Program-made: the position numbers and the translations under genes | Notes under the pieces: generated by a model | The model's database searches: none | The model's input: only the letters and a program-made list of their open reading frames with translations | Told to the model about the DNA's origin: nothing | Assembly (NCBI GenBank): GCA_016630905.1 | Contig: WBMQ01000013.1 | Span: forward strand, 558,001-622,000 | Length of the DNA stretch: 64,000 nt | Reading direction: 5' to 3' | From: Capillidium heterosporum | Taxonomy: Eukaryota; Entomophthoromycota; Entomophthoromycetes; Entomophthorales; Capillidiaceae | Shown here: piece after piece, positions 1 to 12,633 of the stretch | Layout of the letters: each line of letters begins with the position of its first letter | Position numbering within the stretch: position 1 is the stretch's first letter

Positions 1-658
1 CAAAAGTAAACAAATTTGAATATATCTTTAGCAGATTAGATATAGTTTTCAATTTGATCTTTTTGCATGAAATACAGTCTATTTTTGAAAACTATAGCAC
101 TTCTCTATTTATTGGCCCACTTCATTTGCAAACTTTGGCATAGTTATTTGTTAATGAAAAGATTTTACTATACCAACAAACTAATTTATTTGTTTGTTGA
201 AACTTACAATTCTATCTATCCAATCTTCATAGTTGTTCAAAATATAGGAAATATGAACATGTACATTTGTTTGAAAAAATTCTCTATAGCGATTAGTAAA
301 TTTCCTTTATTATTATTTGATACATTAGAATAAAGTCACATTTTCCAGCTAAATGTGCAGTCATCTATAAAATGAACAGTTAGTATAGTTACATAATAAG
401 GCATTTAATAATTGTGTATTTTCAAAGTAATTGTGCAGTTAGTATGGTGGCTTAATATTAGACTGTATAACTACTTAATTATAAAGAAACTGTACAATAG
501 TATACTAGTTATTTTGTATGTAAACTAATGTGTAGTTTATAGACTAATACAAAGTTTGTTTCTAATTGAATTGATAGGAAGAGCTTATTTAATTACTAGC
601 TTAATGCGTAATAGCTGCATTTAAATAGATTGGCCAATAAATTCGAAATAACACTGCC
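1..658. other. AT-rich spacer at window start
   Basis: No gene is supported here. An 88-codon open frame lies at 67-333 on the plus strand, but its composition is Phe/Ile/Leu/Tyr rich, as expected of AT-rich random sequence. The stretch 360-480 repeats short motifs related to the arm ends of the neighbouring inverted repeat (CAGTTAGTAT near 378 and 438), so part of it may be decayed flank of the same element. Confidence 0.5.
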
Positions 659-1870
659 AATTTGTATAAATTACTTTACTACAAAACTACTTAGTAACTG
701 CATAATAGATTGAATAATCTGTAATCATTTGTTGACTACATAACAGATCAGGGAATTTATTAACTACTTAATAACTGCATAGTAGATTGAGAAACCTAGT
801 AATTACTATAGCGACTACGTAATTACTAGGTGACTACCTAATTGCTATAGCGACTACGTAATTACTGGATGACTACCTAATTAGCATAGTCACCAGCTAA
901 TACTTTACAAATACCATATATCTTAATTTCCAACTATTTATATGAGCTATACCAATAAATTCCTCTATTCGATAGCTTTCATATTCTGTATAGAACCTTT
1001 CATTTGATTCAGTAAGTCCTGAGAACCAACTCCTGACATTTTATACAAGCTGAGAATCTATAAACTCAAAGTTGGAGCTTACTAAAGCTGCAGACACTTC
1101 GATTTCAAAACTATGGGTATGTCTCGAGATCTAGTGATTCAATTTTGATAAAATGAAGTGTACTTTGCATGGCTTTATATATCTATAATTTTACAAAGTT
1201 TTAAGTTTATTGAGACACTTTTTGTACTTCCGATTTACTATGTCTACTTATACAGTTTCTTAAAATTTTAAACCAAATATTGCTATATAAATTATATATA
1301 AATATTCCAATGACATATAGTTTTCAGAATTGATACTATGCATCTCATATTATAGCTTAGATCTTGAGATATACCCATAGTTTTGAAATCGAAGTGTCTG
1401 CAGCTTTAGTAAGCTCCAACTTTGAGTTTATAGATTCTCAGCTTGTATAAAATGTCAGGAGTTGGTTCTCAGGACTTACTGAATCAAATGAAAGGTTCTA
1501 TACAGAATATGAAAGCTATCGAATAGAGGAATTTATTGGTATAGCTCATATAAATAGTTGGAAATTAAGATATATGGTATTTGTAAAGTATTAGCTGGTG
1601 ACTATGCTAATTAGGTAGTCATCCAGTAATTACGTAGTCGCTATAGCAATTAGGTAGTCACCATAGCAATTAGGTAGTCACCTAGTAATTATGTAGTCGC
1701 CTAGTAATTATTTAGTTGCTATAGTAATTACTAGGTTTCTCAATCTATTATGCAGTTACTAGGTAATTAAAAGGTATTCGATTTTTTGTGTAATTAACAA
1801 ATGATTGCAGACTATTCAACCTATTATGCAGTTACTAAGTAATTTTGTAGTAGAATAATTTATGCAAATT
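659..1870. repeat. Long inverted repeat (foldback-like), arms about 0.5 kb
   Basis: The left arm, about 659-1134, is the reverse complement of the right arm, about 1358-1870, with a loop of about 223 bases between them. The inner 300 bases of each arm (839-1134 and 1358-1662) are almost identical by eye. The outer 190 bases have drifted to roughly 85 percent, and the right arm carries about 38 extra bases from expansion of a short internal repeat. Both arms contain a unit of about 39 bases (first copies at 806 and 845 in the left arm) built from alternating GACTACGTAATTACT and GACTACCTAATT blocks. No transposase frame lies in arms or loop, and I could not define target-site duplications. A foldback or MITE-like DNA element, or a hairpin-RNA locus, are the candidates. 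Confidence 0.85.
806..884. repeat. Two-copy 39-base tandem repeat inside left arm
   Basis: The block starting CTATAGCGACTACG at 806 recurs at 845 with few changes. Each copy is itself near-palindromic around GTAATTAC and CTAATTG cores. The reverse-complement array in the right arm (about 1600-1730) has gained a further unit, which accounts for the unequal arm lengths. Confidence 0.7.
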
Positions 1871-2324
1871 AGTATGGTTTTTATGTAATTGTAAAGATAT
1901 TCCGCAAATATAGGCTTATATACAATAAGGTAGCAACTACGTAGTGTACACTTTTTTAAGTAGTTTACTGAATTTTACAAGTTTGTTTAGGTATCTACTA
2001 GTAATCTGGAATCTACTCTAGATATAAGATGAAATAGTATTAACCTGAGTACATTAAGTCCATTAACTATAGCACAGTTCCTATTAAATATCAAATAGGA
2101 TGTTAGTTAGTAATATCAGGCCATTTACGAATTATGTATTGTTCTACATATAAAACTAAGAACTCTATTTACCGATAAAATGTCCTTAATTCTATTGTAC
2201 GCAAATGATAAAAGACTTGAAATCTGAATCTTCAAAGTTTGGATAGAAACATTCAATTCCTCAAAAATTCTTTAGGGCCTTTCATTTCAATTCAAGCTGA
2301 GAAAACTTTTGAGCTTAACAAAAG
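1871..2324. other. Spacer between inverted repeat and KRR1
   Basis: AT-rich and without a supported gene. It must hold the KRR1 promoter. No clear TATA or CCAAT box stands out. Confidence 0.4.
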
Positions 2325-3752
<1,428 letters not shown>

Positions 3753-5093
3753 ATTTTATAAAGTAGTATATTGTTTAACACAAACATCTTTAAATAGGTT
3801 TTAATGGCTATTTACAGAGTTTTTTGTACTTTTGTTTTACATAGCTATAAGTGTATCTTTAGTATTAAATTGAATTTTTATATACCACCATCTTTTAGAT
3901 CTTATAAGCTTGTCATCTACTGAGTAACAAATAATACTCAGGGCCTATTTTTAGCTATATAGCTTAGTTATTTTCAAATCAACCTTTTGTAACCTAACGA
4001 TGATGGTACAGTATTGTCTTTTAATGGTTTACAGTACTTATAAGCTAAATTTAAGGTAGTATATATGCAAATATTGAGATTTTAATTTAAGTTTCATGTT
4101 TAAGAGATTCCATCTTGATACTAATTTTCCAAACATTTGCATAGTAAAGGGGGCACTCATGTTACTATAGCCTTTTACCATAAAGACAACCACCTTACTA
4201 CTTAAATTGACAAATATTTAGTTTATGAGGAATAGGAGCTACGAGCTGAGCCTTATGTTTTTCGGCTCCAAAGGAACTGGATACTAAAAGTCTAATGATG
4301 TGGTCAATATAATGAGATTAAACAGTGATTAACCTCAGTATTTCTGTATCATAAGTAGTTAGGCTTCACCCAATATTTGGATTATATTAGAGGTAGAGAA
4401 GATATTTTAAACCCAATTTCATAAGACCGGGTGTTTTTATTAATAGCTTTTGTTGCTATATTTTTAATGCAGACACTATTTGAAGACATAAAATAGATGC
4501 AATGGCTAATTATTGTAATCATACCTCCAAATACATGCCTACAGAGTAATTATTATACCTTTAAAGTTGAAACTGTGAAGGTAGAATTGCAAATATTAAT
4601 TGAGATGACTATAAAAAATGTAACCCTAATCCTAGCATACCACTACCTTTATATTTCTACCTCTGTTTTATTTGTCCATTGGTTTAAAATGTACATTTAA
4701 TATCCAATCTGGGTAAGAACTGATGCCCCATCACCACCTCCATCTAAAATCTGATAGCCCAGCCGTCAACGACAGAGACCTATCGATACTATCACTCGAA
4801 TATGTAATTCTTCAAATCGAGTATTAGCGTTCTGCACCTGTTACTGGCGCTATTTGTAGCAGAATATCTCTAGATATTCCCAGTAATGTGGGACGGATAA
4901 ATTTATAATAAGACATGGCAACTTTTCAAATAATATCTTTAAACGAATGATGAAGCTGGGGTATGGAAACTACTAATTGAGGGAAGGCCCATAAATCATT
5001 TAGAAATGCTCATAGTCATTTTCACCTATAAAAGTCTACGTAAGTTTACTTTTCTAACTTATATTTTACAATTGTAAATACAGTATCTATCAG
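3753..5093. other. Intergenic, no gene seen
   Basis: AT-rich spacer after KRR1. A 67-codon frame at 4497-4700 has no recognisable domain and is probably chance. The last 100 bases should hold the promoter of the SMP-30-like gene. Confidence 0.5.
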
Positions 5094-6130
5094 ATGAAAT
5101 TCCACAGCATAACCTTTTTCCCTCTCGCCCTACAAACTGGCATCCTAGGTACCACTTTTGAAGCAAATGAATCGAGCTACAATGTCAACCAGGTTTACCA
5201 GCTCCAAGCCAAGGCCTATATTACTCGAAATACTTCCAACTTTGGTGCCAATATCGAAGGTGCCTCAGTAGACAAACTCGGCAACGTCTACGCCACCAAC
5301 TACGGTACAGCTGACACTAAGTTTCAGTTCGGTCAGATCTATCCCACCCAGAAGTTAAAGTACAAGGATTCCAATACTGATGCCTATCTCAATGGAATCC
5401 GAGTTGTAAACGGTAGCTTCTACGTAGTCCGATGCTGTCAAGCACCGCGTCCTCAAAATAAGCAAGGCCCAGGGTAACAGCGACCTTAAATCAGAAGTCA
5501 TCTGTGCCGACTCCACCATGATCCAACCGAACGATCTAACCGTAAACCGCAACGGTGTCATCTTCACTTCAGGAGGTAAGTACGCCCCAACTACTGGGAA
5601 CACTAATGGAGACGTGTGGATTTGTAGACCTGGGAAACCTCCCAAACGTTTCGACTTGATGGGTCGTACCAACGGAGTCGAACTCACCTCCGACGACAAG
5701 TTCTTATTTGTTAGTGAATCCTACTCCAAAGATGGCGTCTCCAACCAACAGAAGATCTGGAAGTACGAAATCGACTATACCAATGGCGAATTCAAATCTA
5801 AGAAGCTTTTCGTCGACTTTAAAAATGTCGATGGTAGCGTAGCCCATGATATTGATGGCATGCGTTTTGACGCCCAAGGCAATCTATTTGTAACAAGGCA
5901 TAGCGGTAAGCAGGTCGTCGTCTTCAATAAGGAAGTCCAAAGTAATTGCCAGAATCGCCTTGAACATTCTCCATCCTACTAACATCGAGTTTGGTGGCAA
6001 AGATGGAAAGACGTTATTCATTGTTGGTCAGTGCCCTGAGGAATCGGAATCGGGTATCGGCAAGGGCTGTGTAGATTCCATCAAGTGGTTTTTCAAGGGG
6101 AGTTCCTTCACCCGTCAACAGGAGGTGTAA
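5094..6130 (+). CDS. SMP-30/gluconolactonase-like secreted protein, copy 1, frame interrupted twice
   Basis: The family is a six-bladed beta-propeller of metal-dependent lactonases (SGL/SMP-30). A signal peptide opens the protein (MKFHSITFFPLALQTGILG). Conserved blocks match copy 2 at 17156-18193 along the whole length: FGANIEGASVD, IQPNDLTV, GRTNGVEL, DIDGMRFD and GQCPEE, including the Glu, Asn, Asn and Asp positions that bind metal in this fold. The reading frame must move +1 at two points, after GTC at 5427-5429 and after GTC at 5935-5937. At both the local sequence is AGTCC followed by a purine. Outside these points the copy is well preserved, with mostly conservative differences from copy 2, so it looks used or only very recently disabled. 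Programmed +1 shifting, assembly insertions, or a young pseudogene are the three readings. The true lactone substrate is unknown. Confidence 0.8.
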
Positions 6131-6583
6131 ATTGATTGTATAGATAATAAAAATATATCTTATTAATAGGATAATACTTGTATTTTAATCTAGTGGACGG
6201 ATACAGATTTATCTATTAGGTCTTTGCCGTTGATGTTTTAGTAGAGTAGGTCCAAGTTATAAAAAATTGATACAGGTTCGTCGGAGTACTTTGTAAGGTC
6301 CGCTCCATCACTATACGAACTTGATTAGAATCTTAAGAGTTTTCAAGTTAACTGATGTAGATTCTGTTACCAAAAATACATCTTTAAATAGGAAAAGATA
6401 TAATTACCAACAGCTTTATTTAATCTAGAGTTGGCAAACCATACAACTCAGCATTCGATCCTTGTCCCACAGCTCAAGAAATATTTATAAAATATATAAA
6501 TTTGCATCTTAAAGGAGATCCCTTGAAAATATACATCCTTTAAAAGTGAGATGTCAATGATGCTTCAATTTGAAACATTTTAG
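6131..6583. other. Short spacer between SMP-30-like and PRXL2-like genes
   Basis: No gene seen. It carries the 3' end of the SMP-30-like gene and the promoter of the PRXL2-like gene. Confidence 0.4.
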
Positions 6584-7297
6584 ATGTTTTTAGATTTTGA
6601 CAAGTTGAGGAAGGTAGCAGCTGCACCTGACAAAGCGAGTACCTCGCTCAAGTACACGATTAAGAACCGACTGAGTAAGAATTTGCGATCTGGGACTAAA
6701 AACACATTCGACAACTTGACGGTATACACCCCTCATGGAGAACCCATCCTATTGGACTCACGCTGGAGAAATAAAACGGTAATCCTGAAGGTACTACCCA
6801 GGCTAGGATGTGCTCTATGTCGTTATGAAGCCAAAAATCTTATGCGTATTGAACATATACTATCCGATTTAAACGTACAACTGGTAGGGGTAGCTTTCGA
6901 AGATCTGGATCTGAAAACCTTTGTCAGCTGTGGCTATTGGAAGTGGGATATTCTCATTGATCCTAGGCGAGAAGTCTATAAGGCGGCTGGATTGAAGAAG
7001 TTGAGTCTAGTGGAGCTGGCTAAGAACATGCTATCTAATCGATTCAAGCTGATTGACGACTTTGTTATGAAGAAGAAGCATATAGATGATACATCTAGAG
7101 GGGACTTTAGGCAGCTGGGAGGTACGTTTGTAATTTCGCCAAACTCAAAGGAGTTGCTCTACGAGTTCCGGCCTGATAGGCTGGCAGTTTTCCCCAACTT
7201 AGAGGATATTGTAATTGCTATTGGAGGAGACCCTGATAACATTGGAGAGGATTACGACAAGGTGGTTTTGGATAAGTATGCTACTGTAAAGGATTGA
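6584..7297 (+). CDS. PRXL2/AhpC-TSA-like thioredoxin-fold protein, copy 1
   Basis: A single-exon gene of 237 residues without a signal peptide. The thioredoxin-fold core starts near residue 45 (DNLTVYTPHGEPILLD). The redox motif is PRLGCALCRYEAK around residues 82-94, a CxxC placed as in the peroxiredoxin-like 2 (FAM213/SelU-like, AhpC/TSA) family. It is followed by the family's VGVAFEDLDLKTF and LGGTFVI strands. Such proteins are thiol-dependent antioxidants or reductases; the substrate here is unknown. A second copy of exactly the same length lies at 19658-20371, roughly 70 percent identical by eye. In both places it sits next to an SMP-30-like gene on the same strand. Confidence 0.85.
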   Translation: MFLDFDKLRKVAAAPDKASTSLKYTIKNRLSKNLRSGTKNTFDNLTVYTPHGEPILLDSRWRNKTVILKVLPRLGCALCRYEAKNLMRIEHILSDLNVQLVGVAFEDLDLKTFVSCGYWKWDILIDPRREVYKAAGLKKLSLVELAKNMLSNRFKLIDDFVMKKKHIDDTSRGDFRQLGGTFVISPNSKELLYEFRPDRLAVFPNLEDIVIAIGGDPDNIGEDYDKVVLDKYATVKD

Positions 7298-7892
7298 GGC
7301 TGTATACTGGTATGTATCTTTGAATATTAAATAAACTATTATTGCTATTAAATTTGCTATATAACTTGGCTTTGTAATGAACGTTGCACTATACTATAAG
7401 GTAGAAAAGAAGTATATATCGCAATGTTAGTTAAGCATCTACATCGCTAATTATATTAATAATTGTTATACTTGAAGTGAATATATATCATCATTAAGAT
7501 TAATATATTGGTATATTTTATAAGCTTGTGGGAAGCTGGAGGCAAAGTATAGTGTTATTGAAATTGCCTTTGAATAAATCTTAGATATGAATGGAAGTGA
7601 TGGCTAAAACGAAAATATTTATCAGCCTAAATCATCAAAAGTATTAAACGTAAACTATATCAATATATGTTTTAAAATTCTAGTAAATCAATACATATAT
7701 TGTTCCATAAATATCCTACTTTAGACCTGAACTTTGCTTAGCCACAATGCATTTTCGAAAGATCCAACTTATAGCCAATTAAAAGTTTATATTAAGGTGA
7801 AATTTGGTTGGCAGCTTTAGAATATCCAACGTGGCCAATATTAAAACTGGGCACAAGCTTCAGTTCCCTTCTAACTTTGAACTTCTAGCAAG
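7298..7892. other. Intergenic, no gene seen
   Basis: AT-rich spacer. No supported frame, repeat or RNA gene. Confidence 0.45.
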
Positions 7893-9442
7893 ATGGGAAT
7901 ACTTTCATGGTTGAACTTTGTAGCTCATTTACTTTATATACTTACTAATGTAATTCTTATTTTTATTTTTAAATATAGAAAAGGGAAGATGATTACGAAG
8001 TAGTATTAGCCGAACTCGACGACAAAATTAAAAAGGGGGAACTCACCTTGACTGAAATTAAGCTAAAGAAGGATCATTACAACAACAACATAGTTCTCAT
8101 TGCTAGTGTATTGTACGTATTGTATGTTTGTGTTTACTTTATATTTATTCGAGGTGACCTTCGCGAAAGTTGGCAGTCCGCTGCATTCAAATTTGCCCCA
8201 GTTATCTTGGCACCTTCCCTGTAAGTTTTTTAGCTTTTATAGTTTTGCAATGGTACTGATATGGCTTTTTTAATAGGATTTACTTTATTCGAGTTTTCAC
8301 AAACTACGTATTTGCTAAAATGATACATTCCAATGGTAAATTTATAAAATTTTGCAATTTCTAATGCTTGGCAATAGCGGAATATGTCAAAGCACTCAAG
8401 GCTAAACAGAAGATTAAGGTACTTATTTTTAGTATTTTGTATAGTAATTCGAGTAGGTTGAGGAGCTGAAGAAGAAGTCAGCTTATTACCAAACCAAGAA
8501 TCTGCTGGACCGTTATGATGAAGATACGAAAAAAGTATGAGTTTTAAATTGACACCGACTCATTTCCTTTATTAGATGGCAAGTATCCCCAAGATAAACG
8601 TTGGAAACTCGAATGCACCAGGTATTTCCTAATTCTTATTATAATGTACTTATATTTTTCTTAGCCATGAACCATCCCCAAAGACCAAACCCTGCCAACT
8701 TAGCCCCTAGACCGCCCGTCCTTCAAGGTAAAGGACTCAAGAAGTTTGCATCCTCATCTACTCTCCGTGAACGTAACTATATTTTATTTCCAATTTGCTA
8801 ATAATTAGAATCCAAAATGCAAGAACCTGCCCCAGCCCCAACTAACGAATCGAGTCGAGCTTGGTACGACAAGTTGGTGGATGCCATAGTTGGAGATGAG
8901 ATCAACGAGATGTCCCAGTTTGCTTTAATCTGCCAACATTGTTTTGCCCACAATGGCTTGGTATCCCCAGTTGGAGTACGAGAACATCAAGTACAATTGC
9001 CCCAAGTGCCACCAGTTCAACCCTAGCCGACGCTCTATCCGACGTAAGAGTACAAATACCGAGTCCGAGCGCGACGCACGAGATTTGTTAAAGGCCAACA
9101 CCCCATCCAGCGAGTTGATTTCCAGGTCCATGAGTAGTGCCACCAAGGCCCGACAGCCGTTGCCTCAGAATTTCTTGGGACCTGGATCGGCCTCTCAGCA
9201 GGTCAATGCTTTAGGATTTGACATCACGTGCTACTAGTCATGACTCAGACGGTGAGGATTCGGAAAGTCGACCTACCCACCCCACCTCCAGTCCCCGTCT
9301 CAATGAGGAAGAACTCATTGAGGAGGATAAAGATTCCGACGATAAGAATCAGGTTGAGGAGGAAGATCGAAGTTCAAAAGAGAAAAATAATGTTCGATAC
9401 CGTCTACGTTCGACTACTCACAAGGAACCCACTGCCGTCTAA
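7893..9442 (+). CDS. LNP1: Lunapark (ER three-way-junction protein) with one or two +1 frame changes
   Basis: Lunapark stabilises three-way junctions of the tubular endoplasmic reticulum. Short exons join in phase from MGILSWLNF (7893-7919) onward. Two membrane segments follow: IVLIASVLYVLYVCVYFIFI, and a second around FAPVILAPSLIYFIRVF. Then come a coiled Lys/Glu segment (AKQKIKVEELKKKSAYYQ) and the C4 zinc ribbon ALICQHCFAHNGL..YNCPKCHQFNP. Between the two CxxC pairs the frame must move +1 near 8961. The stop at 9235-9237 (TAC TAG) is followed in the +1 frame by a long open acidic tail to 9442, rich in Glu, Asp and Ser, which fits the usual Lunapark C-terminus. The end could therefore be 9237 or, with a second +1 change, 9442. 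The core identification does not depend on that choice. Confidence 0.85.
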
Positions 9443-9753
9443 GGGAGGAGTCTGTTTTTCAAGTTTTCATTTCGCTCCATAAATATTTACTTTTTTAAAA
9501 ATTGAGCTTGGATACAACAATACCTGTTTAATGTCTATATATACTATACTAAGGCTTTCATTCGCTTATTTTAGGATATTAGCTTAAAGTAGATTTGCAC
9601 CTTTGATTGGCAGCTTTTAGAGTTTTAAAGGTATATTGAATGTACATCACAAGATTGTAGTTTTATAATTCTAGAATAAATCTATCTGTAAAAATTATTA
9701 ACCAACTAAAAGGTAAAATAATTGAAAATTTTGTAAAGAACCTAAACCAAAAT
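9443..9753. other. Convergent 3' spacer
   Basis: A 310-base AT-rich gap between the ends of Lunapark (plus strand) and the transhydrogenase gene (minus strand). No gene seen. Confidence 0.45.
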
Positions 9754-11654
9754 TTAATACAGTTTCAACGAGTTCTCAAATAAATCTTCAAGGATATCCT
9801 TGTTAATAGTCTTGGGGGATAGCTTGGTGACGCGGTGCTGGGGTAAGGTTCCAGTTACCAGACTTTCGATGTCGGTGCGCGTGTATCCTAAAGCTTGCAG
9901 CCCATTAGGGTAAATTGAGATCGTGGAAGAAGTGACGAAGTCGATCAGAAAGCACTTCACCAACTGAACTCTCCTTAACGTTAGTGATGTCGGCTCCTAC
10001 AACGCATATCTGTTAATAAATATAAAGAACTTCCTCCATTTACCGAAAAGTTGGGCTAGGAGCTTGTGTCTGTCAGGGTTGGTAACACAAGTGAAGTTAA
10101 ATACGGTAGGGGCGGTCAAAGCGACGGATATTCCATGAGGCTACATCGTTTGGTAAGTAAGAAATGAATGTAAGCTAAAAGCTACGATCAACTTGTGGCC
10201 TAAGCTCTTGTAACCCTCCATGGCAAAGCTTTTGTTGAGCCCAGAGATAGGGTATGACATACTAGATATAGTTAGCTTCTGAGTGGATTATAGAGTTTAC
10301 CCATGGCAGAGATGTACACCAGCGTTGCCAAAACCGATACCGGCGTAGGTGGCAGCCAATAACATATTGTTACCGGCCTCGATATCCTCTTTGTCCTTGA
10401 CGATTCGAGGTAGATTTTCAATGACCATTTTCAAAGCTTGGATGGACCTAGATAGATAGTGATTAGCTAACTTGGCAGTAGCGTATCCCTACCATAGATC
10501 GGAGATGGGGTTAGCTCCCTGGTAACTAGGCCGGTTGATAGGATTTTGAGGCCTAGGAGACCGGTCATAGTATGGCAAGGCGGTGAAGGATTCCATAGCG
10601 TGGCTATATGAGAATTCTTAGTAGTCAAATATAGGTAGAACTACCATAAGACATCTAACCCAGAAGCCAGCTGGACATCTCGTGGCATGGTCTTTACGTT
10701 TATCTATATCGTACAAAGTATATAAGTAGACGTATATAGTTTCTAGTACTGGATCTATTAGCCCTAAAAACGGTTTTAAAGCTCGGTCAGCAACCCCAGT
10801 CTTAGTTTTCAGAGGTAGGTAGTCAAATATAGCCGATCCAGTAGTCTCGGAGCCGGTACCTTTTAAATACTTTAGTATCTGTGTTAAAATTTGTCTTACC
10901 TGAAGTCGTGGGAACTAAAAGTAACGTTAACCTAGTAAGTAGTTAGGTACGAGCAGCAACGCTTACTAGCAATTAAAGGCAGCAGCTTTCTGTCGATAGG
11001 TTCGTTTCTACCGATGGGGGAGTTGACAAAATCCAACAATTCCTTATCTTTGTAGATAGTCAGCAAGTTGGCTACCTTGGCTGTATCGATGGTAGAACCT
11101 CCACCAAAAGCCACGATACTGTCGGGCTGGTACTCTTTGCTGAAATCGATGGCCTTTTGGAAACTATACGCTATTAGTTTGAGTAAGACTTAAGTTGCTT
11201 ACCTCTGATCGGTTGGTTCACATCGAACTTGATCGAAGATTTTATAGTCGATGTTATTACTAGCCAAGGACTCGATAATTCGGGACAATTGAGGTAGTTT
11301 GGATACCTACAATAGGTGAGTTTTACGAACAAAATATTTCGCTGCTTACGTTGGGATCAGTGAAGATCAAAGTGCGCTTAGCTTTCAAGTTCTTCAAGTC
11401 GTAGCCAACTTCTCTAAATTAATGCATATAGCGTTACTATCTAAATTATCGCTTGTGTAAATCTACTTAGAAACTCCTTCGCCGTACCGGATGGTGGAGT
11501 TGGAGATCTCGAAGGCGTATTCCTTGGAACCGTCGAAACTGGCGTTGGTGGCCTTTTTGTAAGTTTGGTGACAAGGGCAAGAACCTCCGTTTACATGTTT
11601 TAACAAGTTGGCTGCTACCTGTGCTCGAGGCTTGATGTTTTTGATAAATACCAT
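9754..11654 (-). CDS. ADHFE1: Hydroxyacid-oxoacid transhydrogenase (iron-containing alcohol dehydrogenase family)
   Basis: The family oxidises 4-hydroxybutyrate to succinate semialdehyde while reducing 2-oxoglutarate to 2-hydroxyglutarate in mitochondria. About ten exons with 35-55-base introns reconstruct the ADHFE1 order: [20 protein letters not shown], the nucleotide-binding [17 protein letters not shown], then [48 protein letters not shown] and the [11 protein letters not shown] block. The histidines in the last blocks are metal-ligand positions in the family. The C-terminus is [21 protein letters not shown]. Near the 3' end the zero frame reads TTA CCC TAA, a stop, while homology continues in +1 (LP, then [12 protein letters not shown]) with the T at 9907 unread. 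The ACADSB gene lies divergently upstream. Confidence 0.9.
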
Positions 11655-12633
11655 TTTGAATTTTACTGTGAAATAGATTGTAGGTAGTGAATTGAAGAAA
11701 ATTAGATGGATGTTTTATAGTGCTATTTGTAATGCAAAACTAGTGACGTATTGGTTCAGTTCAGTGGCTTTGTTTGATGGCGGGATCACGTGTTCCATAT
11801 TGGGTACCAAAACTAGTTGAGTACATGCACACCAAAAATTTGTCGGTTAAAGGGTTTAGCAGGTGCCTAAGAATTAGAAATGTAGCTTGGCAGATGATAA
11901 TTTAACCTATGAACGGACAGGTATTCCCTTAGATATTCATGTTCCGTCTACACCTGTCCTTTGTTTACTTTCGAAGAGTCGGTGCTTCAGCTTGCACTTG
12001 TTTGATCTACATATTAGATTTTGAGACCTTGTGTGTCAGCTGGCGCTTGAAGGTCTACGTAGAAGATATGCCTGCTCTTCAAATAATAAAAATCGGTTTA
12101 AGCAACCTAATTTCAAGAAGATATATAGAATCGGATTGGATAGGACGCATGTCTCCATTGGGCAATGGTAAGAACTACCACGCTAGAATAAATTGCTTGG
12201 ATGCCACATTTGAATCCATCAAAGTGCCAAAGTGGATACATAGCCATGTCAGGCTTTTTAAGAAACGATCAGTTAAAGGGATGATGTGAGTTAAGCCATC
12301 CTATTGACCAGGTTTAACAGATTTTCACCTTTCCATATATCCAACTTCGGCAAGAAATTGAATAATTTGTATATGGGCCTATAAGTACACTCAAAAAGTT
12401 CACGGGGCAAAGGAGAGGCTCAATATTTGTGTGAATAGTTTAGGTTCCGACCCAAGCCGTCTAAACTTCTTATAGTTTAGCAGCAATGCATAACTGTTGA
12501 GGTGCTTGAATATAAAATTGCTATTTCAATGAATAATTTAACTCTTTATGAATGTGGTAGCATTCACCAAAATTCGAGGCAAATAGCTATTTAAGGGCGT
12601 TAACTTTTAACTCTTTACTTTTGTACCTAAAAG
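11655..12633. promoter_or_regulatory. Shared divergent promoter region of ADHFE1-like and ACADSB-like genes
   Basis: A gap of about 980 bases separates two divergently transcribed genes, both for mitochondrial acid metabolism, so co-regulation is possible (inference). It contains the hexamer CACGTG at about 11788-11793, a bHLH-type site. A 116-codon plus-strand frame at 11939-12289 shows no domain and is not called a gene. Confidence 0.4.

Noticed and set aside
67-333. 88-codon plus-strand open frame
   Set aside because: Composition follows AT-rich random sequence, with no domain or splice context.
4497-4700. 67-codon open frame
   Set aside because: No recognisable features; chance in AT-rich spacer.
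11939-12289. 116-codon open frame between ADHFE1 and ACADSB
   Set aside because: No domain, no upstream signals and atypical composition; it sits in a divergent promoter.
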